Below are positions 8,254 to 17,625 of a stretch of 28,473 bases of DNA, piece after piece. Source of the stretch: Candidatus Stahliibacteriota bacterium. Its GTDB lineage: Bacteria > Hydrothermota > Tepidihabitantia > SM23-42. The notes under the pieces are model-generated. The model did no database searches. It was not told the DNA's origin and was given only the letters and a program-made list of their open reading frames with translations. The translations under genes were made by a program, and so were the position numbers. The stretch covers positions 1 to 28,473 of the forward strand of contig JAUWLY010000007.1 in NCBI GenBank assembly GCA_030613445.1, read 5' to 3'. Numbering within the stretch: position 1 is the first letter of the stretch; each line of letters starts with the position of its first letter.

Positions 8254-9453
8254 TTACAGAATTATTAGTTTCTTTGTCATTGTTGTCGTATTTACTCTGA
8301 GTCTAACAAAATAAATACCTGAAGCAACATGTCCCTTATTCCAGATGTGTTCATGTATACCTACATCTTCAGATTGACTGACCACAACATCAATCAATCT
8401 GCCGTCTGCAGAGTATACTTCCACATTCACAGATGAGCGTTCAGTAAGTGAAAACCTAATATGTACAATGTCCTTTGTTACACTTGGGGTAACTGCGAAG
8501 TTCGATACGACGCTCTGTTCCATCTCTTCTACACCAGGGAAGATAGTATTCTCATAGTAGCGGACATAACCATAGTAATCACTAGTTAGGATATCAATCG
8601 CTCCATCTGCGTTATAGTCGACGAAAAAAGGTCTTGTGCCATAGTACTCATGAATGTATGAACCAGATACCGTTTCCAACGTATCACGAACATTGAATAC
8701 TGGATTAGCATTTGTTCCCACATTCCTATAATAGTAAATGTAAGCGTAGTTATCACCGACGATCAAATCTTTCTTACCATCACCATCAAGATCCCAGACC
8801 CTGGGATTACAACGATAATGATTGATTGGACTCCCGCCGCAATAGATGTAACTATACGTCGTAAAGACGGGATGAGCATTAGTGCCTTGGTTAAGATAAA
8901 GCCTAACTGTTCCCGTACCAGACTCTGATCCTATTATCAGATCTTTCTTACCATCCTCATTCCAGTCGACCACATCAGGATCAGCATTGTTACCCACATC
9001 GATCTTTATACCATTTGCCCTAACCGTATCAAGTAGTGTTAAACCACCACCTGATTCTACAAAAATCATGGTATAACCGTTTCTATCGCCCGCTAGAATA
9101 TCTCTATCTCCGTCTTCGTTCCAGTCGCACACGGCGACCGCTGCGCCCTGACATCAAGACGCATAGACAGAGATAGGAGATCCATCAGCATACAGATAAG
9201 TAAATGTGGTATACGCGGGTGTTGAAGGACTTCCACTATTCAAGTAGACCCTAACACGCCCTGACGTAAATTGACCTACTATTAGGTCCTTTAGACCATC
9301 TCCATTCCAATCGTAAAAGAATGGAGATCCATAGTAGCCCACATCGACAAGGATCCCGTTTGCATAGACGTACTGAGCATTCTCAAAAACAGGCATCTGT
9401 GCGTGTACGGCAAAGGGCAGAGCGACTATTAGTATTGCACATGCAAGTTTCAT
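8254..9453 (-). CDS. Secreted FG-GAP/VCBS-type repeat protein with in-frame TGA (putative Sec at residue 100) and C-terminal sorting module
   Basis: One frame of 399 residues when the TGA at 9156-9154 is read through; otherwise it splits into a 99-residue and a 292-residue frame. Residues 1-18 are a signal peptide. Repeats carry Ca-binding-like 'DWNGDGLKDLIVG', 'DWNEDGDRDILAG', 'DWNEDGKKDLIIG', 'DLDGDGKKDLIVG' and 'DYNADGAIDILTS', five propeller blades in register across the TGA. The TGA lies in the linker between blades 1 and 2 ('YAS-U-CQGAA'); the corresponding linker between blades 3 and 4 has 'HYRCNPR' and no TGA. Blade 2 would be split if translation stopped there. Residues about 315-399 are the sorting-like module, ending 'GIYFVRLRVN...KKLIIL'. 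ATG 9453 has a GGAGGAGG-type ribosome binding site. Role: probably ligand or polymer binding at the cell surface. Confidence 0.75.
9127..9156 (-). other. In-frame UGA with a weak SECIS-like hairpin
   Basis: The TGA is at 9156-9154, followed at once by a Cys codon. A GGTC stretch lies 14 nt after the UGA (9139-9136). It can be the apex of an imperfect stem (2 bp, an A-C mismatch, then 4 bp with two G-U pairs), or part of a 7-nt loop on a 4-bp GGCG/CGCC stem. The distance is shorter than usual for a bacterial SECIS and the fold is ambiguous, so the evidence is much weaker than at 1660. Confidence 0.35.
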
Positions 9454-9477
9454 AGTACCTCCTCCTTTCTCTATAAT

Positions 9478-9505
9478 ATTATATACAAATAGTGGAAATT
9501 GTCAA
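9478..9505 (-). promoter_or_regulatory. Promoter of the FG-GAP/VCBS-type gene
   Basis: On the minus strand TTGACA (9505-9500), 16 bp, TATAAT (9483-9478). Initiation near 9471 leaves a leader of about 18 nt that is mostly ribosome binding site. Confidence 0.88.
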
Positions 9506-9604
9506 GAGACTTAAGTACTATCGGCAAAAGCAAGCAGGACTTAACAATCCGGTGTCAAAAGATTAACAATGAATTTAATACATAAAGAAAACCCTTTGTG
9601 CGCC

Positions 9605-9632
9605 TTGACTTCTTACTGAATATTACTATAAT
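9605..9632 (+). promoter_or_regulatory. Promoter of the OmpA-type gene
   Basis: TTGACT (9605-9610), 16-bp spacer, TATAAT (9627-9632). Initiation is expected near 9639, followed by GGAGGT at 9651-9656 and ATG at 9662. Confidence 0.85.
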
Positions 9633-9661
9633 ACACACTTAAACATAAAAGGAGGTATAAT

Positions 9662-11263
9662 ATGTTGCTATTGCTTGTCATTTTTGCATTTCCCTCGACA
9701 TTTGGTAGCAAAGGAATTCTTCGTGCAAAGAGCGGCGATGTAGAGTGGCTGTCTGAAGCGCGTTCCATACTGACCATCAGTGTCGATGGTGAAGGATACA
9801 GATACGATTATGATGATACTCTTTTCGATTATGGGAGTGGCCGGGTCATTATAGGTTACACACCAATCAAACGCTTTGAAGCATATACACTGTGGCGTGG
9901 TCATGGAGAAGGGACCGTGCGTCAGCCCTTTTCTGACAGTGATTTCGAGGGTAACCTCGGTGACCTGGACCTTGGGGCAAAGGTCGTTCTTAAAAAGTTC
10001 AGGAACTCGTACCTGAGCAGTGACCTGGCTCTCACTATACCTATTGGTAGAGACCAATATTCAAATGATGGCTTCATCATATATCCAAAAGCTATCTTGA
10101 CTTTTGACTGTGGCGACTACTCGCGTTTATTTCCAATTCGCATACATCTCAATGCAGGTTTCCCTATTGGCAGAAGCGATCTATCGGGCAATTTCCCTGT
10201 TACCTTGGTAACTGCGTTTGAACTACCCTCAAAACTATTTACGTACTTTATTGAAATAAGCAGAATGCACGAACGCGACTGGAACTGGCGTTTTACGCCC
10301 GGTTTGAAGCTCCATCCATTTAACAGAATCTGTCTAACCATTGGAGCTGATCTAGGAACTACTGAAGATTACTGGCTATTTGGTGCTAACGCAGGTCTGG
10401 CAGTAAGTTCAGTGCTTGTAAGAGAACGAGAAACACGCCCAACCGGCAATATCGCTGGAGAAATAAGAGATCGTACAACTGATGCGCCAGTAGCTGCTAA
10501 TGTCATGCTCCTTGAGTTAGATGAAACCGCATTTGCGAGCGAGAAATTCGGTGTTTACAAACATATTGGTGTACCGCGAGGAGTGTATACGCTGCTCGTA
10601 CAGGCACCAGGTTACGCTGCTGAAAGCAGAATGGTAATCGTGGACCGGAATGAAACAAGTGTGCTCAATTTCGACCTAGCACGGGCAATGGTAACCTATC
10701 AGGGCATTGTTTTGAACGCGAGTACAGACCAACCAATAAACAATGCCGTGATACATCTGGAAGGTAAAGCAGTAACCACAGCACTCACTGATATCGATGG
10801 TACATTCGAGGAAGTCCTGAAACCAGGAGCCTATGAATTAAAAGTAAACAAAAAAGAATTTGCCCAATACATCAGCACATTCTCAATATATGATGACCGC
10901 CAAGATACAATCTGGCTAAGACCTGTTGCAGCGATTGCTGAAACCCCAGAGGCCATCGTATATTTTGATATTGACGATGCAAACATACGTAAGGATCAAA
11001 AATCAACGCTCAATGATATAGCTGAATTTCTAAAGAGCCATCCAAGTGTGAGATGTGAGCTTCGAGGTCATACAGATCCATCTGGCAATATCGACTACAA
11101 TGAAATTCTCTCACTCGCACGTGCCAACAGTGTAAAAGATTACCTTGTCAAGGTCTACGGAATTGAAAAACAGCGAATTTCAACCCTGGCATATTCCAGG
11201 ACAAAGCTCGTTAGAGAAAACCCTGAAAAGAGTAGGAGGGTCGAAATATTCTTAATTAAATAG
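9662..11263 (+). CDS. OmpA-family outer-membrane protein with two carboxypeptidase-regulatory-like domains
   Basis: 533 residues. A short signal peptide (1-15) is followed by an amphipathic beta-strand region (about 25-250) that looks like an outer-membrane barrel. Two CarboxypepD_reg-like Ig domains come next (about 262-340, 'GNIAGEIRDRTTDAPVAANV'; about 345-420, 'YQGIVLNASTDQPINNAVI'). Residues about 430-533 are an OmpA C-terminal peptidoglycan-binding domain: 'VYFDIDDANIR', 'LRGHTDPSG' with the meso-DAP-binding-type Asp472, 'LSLARANSVKDYL' and 'SRRVEIFLIK'. It should tether the outer membrane to the cell wall. The two Ig domains between barrel and anchor lengthen the periplasmic reach compared with classic OmpA. 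It is a single-gene unit between its own promoter and a terminator at 11301. Confidence 0.88.
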   Translation: MLLLLVIFAFPSTFGSKGILRAKSGDVEWLSEARSILTISVDGEGYRYDYDDTLFDYGSGRVIIGYTPIKRFEAYTLWRGHGEGTVRQPFSDSDFEGNLGDLDLGAKVVLKKFRNSYLSSDLALTIPIGRDQYSNDGFIIYPKAILTFDCGDYSRLFPIRIHLNAGFPIGRSDLSGNFPVTLVTAFELPSKLFTYFIEISRMHERDWNWRFTPGLKLHPFNRICLTIGADLGTTEDYWLFGANAGLAVSSVLVRERETRPTGNIAGEIRDRTTDAPVAANVMLLELDETAFASEKFGVYKHIGVPRGVYTLLVQAPGYAAESRMVIVDRNETSVLNFDLARAMVTYQGIVLNASTDQPINNAVIHLEGKAVTTALTDIDGTFEEVLKPGAYELKVNKKEFAQYISTFSIYDDRQDTIWLRPVAAIAETPEAIVYFDIDDANIRKDQKSTLNDIAEFLKSHPSVRCELRGHTDPSGNIDYNEILSLARANSVKDYLVKVYGIEKQRISTLAYSRTKLVRENPEKSRRVEIFLIK

Positions 11264-11300
11264 AGTATTTGCAACCTCGACAAACGCAGTATAGAAAACA

Positions 11301-11337
11301 ACAACCCCGCACCTTTTTCTGAAGGGTACGGGGTTGT
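11301..11337. terminator. Bidirectional terminator between convergent genes
   Basis: ACAACCCCG (11301-11309) pairs with CGGGGTTGT (11329-11337), with a smaller CCTT/AAGG inner stem. It lies between the converging OmpA-type gene (+) and the BNR gene (-), with T-rich stretches on both exits. The U-tracts are short. Confidence 0.75.
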
Positions 11338-11354
11338 GTTTAAAATGCAAAACT

Positions 11355-13610
11355 TTATTTCACAAGTATCAATTTTTCCAGGTAGTCTGTATTTTCAGTT
11401 TTGAGTCTGCAAAAATAGATGCCAGCCGAAACTCTATTATCTTTCCCATCAAGACCATCCCATGAGATTTTGTGCGTTCCAGCCTGCTTGATATCGCTAA
11501 TGAGATTCTTAACCAATCTGCCCTGAATATCATAGATAGACAGTTCGACTGCTGTTTCTCTGGTCAATTGAAAATTCAGTACTGTCTGCCTTTTTGCCGG
11601 ATTGGGTTTTGCGAAGAAAACAAACCTACCGATAGATTCTTCTTTGCTCTCTTCAGCGCCAACCAGAAGTGACCAACGGTACGTACTGCTACCATTTGTA
11701 CCGGCAAAGATGTAGTTATTAGGATTAACATCGAGGCAATTGATATTCATTCCCCCAAGCCCATCGTTCATTGGCTCCCACGAACTGCCATTATTCGTAC
11801 TACGGTACACGCCGTTGCTATAGGTTCCAGCATATATCATCGTGGCATCAGTAGATGTATTATCAATAAGGATTGTATTGGTTCGACCGCCGCTGAATCC
11901 AGTGGTCGCCCATGTTGACCCGCTATTAGTTGACTTGTACAAGTTACTTGATGTTCCCGCATACATGATATTTGTATTATCAGAATCAATTGCTAGAGCA
12001 TAGACATAACCAGACAAACCAGTAGCCGGTAACTTTGTCCAACTACCTCCACTATTAGTCGTTCGGTATATTGCTGAACCGCTTTCATAACCACCTGCGT
12101 ACACGATATTTGAATTACCAGGATCCATAGCCATGGCGTACAAATATCCATTGCTCGAACCAATCGTATACCGCGTCCAACTGTCTCCTGTATTGGTAGT
12201 CTTTGAAACCGACATCTTGTACAATGAATCACTGGGATCGTAATAGCGTCCACCACACCAGAATGTTGTATTGTTGCTGCGGTCACAAATAAAATCTCCA
12301 CCATCCGCATAGTAAAGGTCTTTGACATTCCAGACGGACCCGCCGTCTGTGCTCAAGTAGAGCTCTGAATTGCCTCAGCCCGAGCCCTCAAAGCCAAAAA
12401 CAAGATCCGGGTCAGTATTGTGTACGCCAAAAGCACACAGCGCGCCGCAGGTTGAAGGCGTCGGCAGCAGGTCCCAGGAAGAACCGTTATCAGTTGTCTT
12501 ATAGACACCAACATTTTCAAACTCTGTATACAGGGTTGCTGGTGATGACGGAGCAAGACCGATATCATTTATTTCTCCAAGGTACATCCCGTTTATTGCG
12601 GCAGCCCATGTCGTACCCATGGTTGTGGACTTGTAACATCCCGCGTTATTGCCAACATACACATTTGAAGTACTAACCGGGCTGATCGCTAACCCCCAAA
12701 GGTAGCGACCATCAAGCCCTGAACTAAAAGAAGTCCAGGTAAGCCCAGCGTCGGTGCTCCGGTACACTGAGGAATATCCGCTTGAAAAAACCAGATTTGG
12801 ATCGAGTGATGAGGTTGCCATACGGTAGTTATAGAAGTATGTGGAAACTTTTGTCCATGAACCACCAGCGTCAGTCGAACGATAGATACCATCAGTGTAA
12901 GTACCTGCATAAACGATATTCGAGTTGGTCGGATGCACTGCCAATGAATAGGTATAATAACCGGTCGTTGCAGACCAGGTGATATCAGTAAAACTCGTAC
13001 CGCCATTGGTTGATTTATAGACCCTGGGATAATAGGTTGTACTGACCCGTTCCGAACCACCGACATATATTGTATTTGGCGATGATGGGTCAATAGCAAC
13101 ACACCAACCATAACAGTAACCACCAGTATTGAGCACTGTGGTCGTGGTCCATGTCGAACCGCTATTCGTACTCTTTATGAATACCATATCATAAACACCA
13201 GAGGAAATATATTTCCGGCCTGCGCCCACGATAATGGATGGGTCAGTCGGATGCACGGCAAGACCATAAACATAGACGCTCGTTACTGTCCCAGATGTCC
13301 ACGTTGCACCGCCGTCAGTCGATTTCCAGACGCGACCATAATAACCCGAGTACAGATTGTCAGACGGGTCAATCGCCATGCAGTAGTTATAACCATTATA
13401 TGAACCGGTCCTTGTCCATGACGCACCGGCGTCAATTGATCTAAAGATCTTGCAGGGATACGAATACGAAGCGGCATAGAGAATATTCTCATTACTCGGT
13501 GAAACCACGACTGAACGGATATTCCCACCTGCAGGGCCAATCGCCTCCCAAGTTGCGGCAAGGAATGTACAGAATCCTACCAGATATACAACTATAAGTG
13601 TTTTTTTCAT
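11355..13610 (-). CDS. Secreted BNR/Asp-box beta-propeller protein with in-frame TGA (putative Sec at residue 412) and C-terminal sorting module
   Basis: A single frame of 751 residues when the TGA at 12377-12375 is read through. ATG 13610 is preferred over an in-frame TTG at 13631 because the GGAGGAG ribosome binding site lies between them. Residues 1-17 are a signal peptide. The body consists of sialidase/sortilin-type blades with Asp-box motifs ('SxDxGxxW': 'SIDAGASWT', 'STDGGATWT', 'STNSGSTWT', 'TTDNGSSWD', 'STDGGSVWN', 'TTNSGGSWT') and 'IYAG' strands. The TGA falls between 'FGFEGSG' and 'GNSELYLSTDGG', inside a blade whose Asp-box comes after it. Termination there would cut the propeller and remove the sorting module ('FFAKPNPAKR', 'YDIQGRLVKN', 'GIYFCRLKTEN'). 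No catalytic sialidase residues were recognised; a binding role at the surface is likely. Confidence 0.75.
12331..12377 (-). other. In-frame UGA followed by a 7-bp hairpin
   Basis: The TGA is at 12377-12375. A perfect 7-bp stem (CAGACGG / CCGTCTG, plus-strand 12343-12349 and 12331-12337) with loop CGGGT starts 25 nt after it, so the loop begins at nt 33. This is within the spacing reported for bacterial SECIS elements, and G is the second loop base. The hairpin overlaps the 'STDGGSVW' Asp-box codons and could be coincidental. Confidence 0.35.
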
Positions 13611-13650
13611 ATCCTCTCCTCCTTTCTTCAAAAAAACTGTTCTACACTTA

Positions 13651-13678
13651 AGTATACTTGTAATAGATTATTTGTCAA
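13651..13678 (-). promoter_or_regulatory. Promoter of the BNR propeller gene
   Basis: On the minus strand TTGACA (13678-13673), 16-bp spacer, TATACT (13656-13651). Initiation near 13644 supports the ATG at 13610. No terminator of the upstream C25 gene is visible between 13679 and 13760. Confidence 0.85.
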
Positions 13679-13760
13679 GTATTAAATTAAGATATACATA
13701 TATGCAAATGCAACAGCTATCAAATGTCTTTATCTTCGATCCAAACCGCAGTCTGCAGAA

Positions 13761-16700
13761 TTACCGTGTCAATAATACAAGCTTTTTTGTGTAACTAACA
13801 TCGCCAGCACTAAAATTAAGGAAGTAGATCCCTGCTGCAAGTTTCCTATTAGCATTGTCTTTAGGATGCATTTGAATATCATAGAATCCAGGATCTTGTT
13901 CTCTCTCTACCAAAGTTCTCACTAATCTACCAAGAACGTTGTATACCTTCAGACACACCTTAGTCTTTATTGGCAAAGCATATTTTATACTCGTTAATCT
14001 AACGAATGGATTTGGATAGTTTTGATACAATATGTAGGTTTTCGGAAATACATTTTCTGCTATGCCAATCGGTGGTTTAATGACAAACGAGTAATTGCTT
14101 TCCTCAGGTGCACCTACCGGGTCGGTCCCTCTATTAGGTGTAAGAAAATCATCTGTGGCTGATAAGTAGTAATAAATAGTATCATCGATGCTTTGTGCGG
14201 GAATTTCAGCCGTGTACTCATCAGGGCTCAAAGTCGTGTCCATTTGGATTGCACTCCAAGCTCCGTCATTTATTCTGTAATACAATGAACATTGATCAAC
14301 CTCATACATATTGTCTCGAATGATTGAGTAAACTGGGAAAGGACCAAGATGGGAAGTATCTTCCCATACTGTAGTATTAGCAAATGATGGCGGAACATTA
14401 TCCCTCGGGGTCGTAATAGCAACATCATCAACAAAAGCATATGGCGGTACTCCCTCTTCCATATATTCATATTTGAACCGAACTGACGTCCAATTACTAC
14501 TCGGTGTGAAATTTCTTCCAAAATTCTGCCAGGTCGGACTCCAACCTGCAAAGCCCATGAATACCCAATCACCATTGCTTAGAGTATCTATATACAAACA
14601 ACAACGACCCATCATCCAATGACTCCACTGGGACCAGGTAATCTGCGGATATCTCGACAGATCTAAATGTGGTCGAATTATCAATGGATCGCCAGGATAA
14701 TTCGTGTCTGGAGATACGCTCCACGCACCGGAATGGAAATCATCACCTGTGACAAACCAATGGGTTGAATCAACCCACCATTTCGTTGTATCAAAGTCCC
14801 CTGCGTGCTCAAAATCGTCAAAAAATAGAGTACAAGGAGGAGGTGTTTCGCCGATCATTACATCAAAGGTCTCGTTTTTTTGTCCAACCCAATTGATCCA
14901 ACCCGATGTTTTAGGATAAGTCGTAAATGTAATGGTGTAGCCAGCAGGTGTTGTGGGATGGGTTGTGAATTCAAAAGGATTTGATGCATTATTCCCAGAT
15001 GCACCTACACCCATGGGTCCGAAATATGAACTATCAGTTATGATCGTAACATAAGGATCAGTGGTAGTAATACAGGCAACCGTTGATGAAACAGAATCCT
15101 TTCCGATATTTTCCAGGGTCAATAATATGGTACATGTATCACCAGGCTGAGGGCTTCCCGGGACTGCATGACTGACATATACGATATCAGGTGAACGTAT
15201 TTCTTCTTCTGATACTGGAAATTCCCATGTACTCTTTGCGATATCTGTTACCTGCATAGTAAATGGTATGAGCGTGATCTGCTCCCCTTGATAAGAATAC
15301 AGATCTGAAACTACAAAGGTAAAGGTCCTCGTTGCCTGTGCTCCGGGCGCCAGATCGCCGTAAGATTTAGAAGAATCAGTGATGGCAACGAGTGTATCTG
15401 TTGTTTTCAATATCGCAGTGATATTATTTGAAGGTACACCGCCATAATTTTTTAACGTCACAGTCATGTATACTGTTTCACCAGGATTTAATACACCATT
15501 GCCATTACCTCCAGTAGCTTCGTCTATTGTGTGGCTCAGATAACCGGGAAATGGCGTGCTGTGGTCAACCATGACTATACCTTGATGAGGGATATGGAAT
15601 GGAGAGGTTACCGTGACGTATACAGTATCATCACTCCTCGGCACTGGATAAAGTGTTACCTGACCAGATACATCAGTTTTACCAACACAATAAACATCAT
15701 TTGTGCTCATCAAACATACGGTCGCGCCTTGAACCGGGCTCCCTGATTCCTGGACCAAAACAGTGAATTCATTTGTTCCAACTGGCATCGTGGCATTATA
15801 TGTACAGGTGATTGCAACAGGTACATCAGCCCACATTGTGGTCCCTGGATCACCGAGTAGGTTAAATCCAAAATTACCAATGCCAATGCCACTACATTGT
15901 CCAAGATTGTAGATACTATCAACATAGGTATCGATAAATCGAGTTGGCACCTGTTCGCACATTGAACTTGCTGGCGTAGCTCCTGCTCCTATATAGGCAA
16001 TCCCTTTTTCTCTGGTCCACGCTTCACCGTGACACGTAGTGTTTTGATACATACCGGTGCCACAAGACGCAGCAAGTACAATAGGCACTTTTTCTCCATT
16101 GGTAAGAGCATAAACATCATTATTGTCAAATGTATTACTCCAGTCAGTAAGCCACCATCCATTAGGCCAACCATGTCCAAAGTAAGCAGTAAAAAGCCTT
16201 CCACTATTTACCGCATTTGTTATATTCGCTGTTGTCGCTCCTCCGCTTCTTGAATATAATGTATCGATCCATGTGAAGCCGTAATCGAGCAGGTCGTTTC
16301 TGATATTAATCGCCGAGGGCAAACCATGCCACTCAGCACCGTTGATCGTACAAGCTTTGCGATACCAGGTCGGGTCTGTTAAGTAGGGATCGCGTTGGTA
16401 ATCCATTATGCGATCAATCATACTGGTTAGTGTTCCTGCGTCACTTGTTGAGAGCCTTCCCACTAATATTTCATAGCCGTTCGACAGGGTTCCATCAAGA
16501 TTTCCATAATAGAGAAAATCAGTTGCACAATCACTCATTTGAGGTACTATATGCGTGGGGATATCTTGTACGTCACCAACAAGCAATAAGTATTCAGGTG
16601 GATACTCCCAGGTAAAATAGGCGTCCATCAAATACTCCCTTATTAGCGAATCAGCTGGTGGATTACAGACATCAGAGATATTGACCACCTTTACCCTTCT

Positions 16701-17465
16701 ACCCTCACGATTTCGCCAATCAGCCAATGGTTGTATGGTTGCGTTGAGTGCATCAGCAGTGATAATAAGATATGTCCCTCTTGCAACTGAATCAGATCGG
16801 ATAAAATCGTAGTTGATGAAAATATGTTTGTATATCGGTTCAAAGGCATAAGATGTATAGGGGCGAGTCCTTTTGAGCACATTTGTTGTACTGATCCCTG
16901 AGTAGTTCAATTCTACAAAAATATTGTGGTATACATAGATCTCACCTTTTGCAGGATTGTAAACCACTGGTTGAAATGTCAGTATGACAAATCGATAATC
17001 CCGTAATATCCCTGGAGTACTAATCCTTGCAAGCTCTGGAGGATAGTTCATGTTCTGCTCATAAAAATCCTCATCAATCATGAATTCCTTGAAACGAAAA
17101 CGATCCTGAAAAGGTGCCGGGATATAGGCTTCGAGCGTATCACACGTATAACTTATAATCTTCAATTCTACATTTTTGTCATCAGGGACCGCGATCCATT
17201 TTTCCATAGTCGGTAATCCTGGTTTGCCAACGTCGCTCAGAAAAGTGTATTCACCGGGAATCTCAATGAGACTATATTTTCTTCCATTTATCATTTGTTC
17301 GCTAATATGTATCCCGGATAGGTTTATTTCAATAAGCGTATTGAACTGACTGTGTGCGGTTACTTCAATTTCTGGTGACTTATCAAGTCTTTCATTAAAT
17401 GATATCCACTCATTGTTATGAGACAACGATGATACTATACTTACCATCACAAGAATATGCCACAT
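13761..17465 (-). CDS. Gingipain-like C25 cysteine peptidase with CARDB domains and C-terminal sorting module
   Basis: 1234 residues from ATG 17465, chosen over an upstream in-frame start at 17525 because GGAGGT precedes it and a signal peptide (1-15) follows. Residues about 20-225 match the gingipain propeptide region. Residues about 230-560 are the C25 catalytic domain: 'GTYLIITADAL', 'YLLLVGDV', catalytic His431 in 'AYFGHGWPNGWW' and catalytic Cys468 in 'VLAASCGTG'. An Ig-like domain and two CARDB-type domains follow ('NGNGVLNPGETVYMTVTLKNYG'; 'PQPGDTCTILLTLENIG'), then a jelly-roll ('FFDDFEHAGDFDTTKWW'). The sorting-like module occupies about 1150-1234 ('LYQNYPNPF', 'YNVLGRLVRTLV', 'GIYFLNF'). 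It should be an extracellular protease. Unlike its neighbours it has no clear TTGACA/TATAAT pair upstream. Confidence 0.92.
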   Translation of the reverse strand: MWHILVMVSIVSSLSHNNEWISFNERLDKSPEIEVTAHSQFNTLIEINLSGIHISEQMINGRKYSLIEIPGEYTFLSDVGKPGLPTMEKWIAVPDDKNVELKIISYTCDTLEAYIPAPFQDRFRFKEFMIDEDFYEQNMNYPPELARISTPGILRDYRFVILTFQPVVYNPAKGEIYVYHNIFVELNYSGISTTNVLKRTRPYTSYAFEPIYKHIFINYDFIRSDSVARGTYLIITADALNATIQPLADWRNREGRRVKVVNISDVCNPPADSLIREYLMDAYFTWEYPPEYLLLVGDVQDIPTHIVPQMSDCATDFLYYGNLDGTLSNGYEILVGRLSTSDAGTLTSMIDRIMDYQRDPYLTDPTWYRKACTINGAEWHGLPSAINIRNDLLDYGFTWIDTLYSRSGGATTANITNAVNSGRLFTAYFGHGWPNGWWLTDWSNTFDNNDVYALTNGEKVPIVLAASCGTGMYQNTTCHGEAWTREKGIAYIGAGATPASSMCEQVPTRFIDTYVDSIYNLGQCSGIGIGNFGFNLLGDPGTTMWADVPVAITCTYNATMPVGTNEFTVLVQESGSPVQGATVCLMSTNDVYCVGKTDVSGQVTLYPVPRSDDTVYVTVTSPFHIPHQGIVMVDHSTPFPGYLSHTIDEATGGNGNGVLNPGETVYMTVTLKNYGGVPSNNITAILKTTDTLVAITDSSKSYGDLAPGAQATRTFTFVVSDLYSYQGEQITLIPFTMQVTDIAKSTWEFPVSEEEIRSPDIVYVSHAVPGSPQPGDTCTILLTLENIGKDSVSSTVACITTTDPYVTIITDSSYFGPMGVGASGNNASNPFEFTTHPTTPAGYTITFTTYPKTSGWINWVGQKNETFDVMIGETPPPCTLFFDDFEHAGDFDTTKWWVDSTHWFVTGDDFHSGAWSVSPDTNYPGDPLIIRPHLDLSRYPQITWSQWSHWMMGRCCLYIDTLSNGDWVFMGFAGWSPTWQNFGRNFTPSSNWTSVRFKYEYMEEGVPPYAFVDDVAITTPRDNVPPSFANTTVWEDTSHLGPFPVYSIIRDNMYEVDQCSLYYRINDGAWSAIQMDTTLSPDEYTAEIPAQSIDDTIYYYLSATDDFLTPNRGTDPVGAPEESNYSFVIKPPIGIAENVFPKTYILYQNYPNPFVRLTSIKYALPIKTKVCLKVYNVLGRLVRTLVEREQDPGFYDIQMHPKDNANRKLAAGIYFLNFSAGDVSYTKKLVLLTR

Positions 17466-17554
17466 AAGTACCTCCTTCTTATATACAGTATAGTTACGAG
17501 TGTGTTTCAAATCGTGAAAAACCAAATACAGAACCCCCCCATTTTACTGAAGAA

Positions 17555-17575
17555 AAGGGCTGTGTACTTGCCCTT
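17555..17575. promoter_or_regulatory. Inverted repeat in the C25/SARP divergent region
   Basis: AAGGGC (17555-17560) and GCCCTT (17570-17575) flank a 9-nt spacer and end one base before the -35 of the SARP-gene promoter. Position and symmetry suggest a regulator site, perhaps autoregulation or a shared site acting on the C25 gene. No homologous site was found to compare. Confidence 0.3.
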
Positions 17576-17576
17576 A

Positions 17577-17604
17577 TTGACAAATGTTCAAAAATCGGTA
17601 CAAT
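17577..17604 (+). promoter_or_regulatory. Promoter of the HTH-TPR-SARP gene (decides its start codon)
   Basis: TTGACA (17577-17582), 16-bp spacer, TACAAT (17599-17604). The in-frame ATG at 17584 falls inside this promoter, so it cannot be on the mRNA. Initiation near 17611 makes ATG 17626 the first usable start, with a leader of about 15 nt. Confidence 0.8.
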
Positions 17605-17625
17605 ATTTCTGCGGTTGTGCAATTT

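Noticed and set aside
8254..9132. A separate FG-GAP protein starting at 9132
   Set aside because: It would begin in the middle of a blade with no signal peptide or ribosome binding site; the frame is the same as the upstream 99-residue part.
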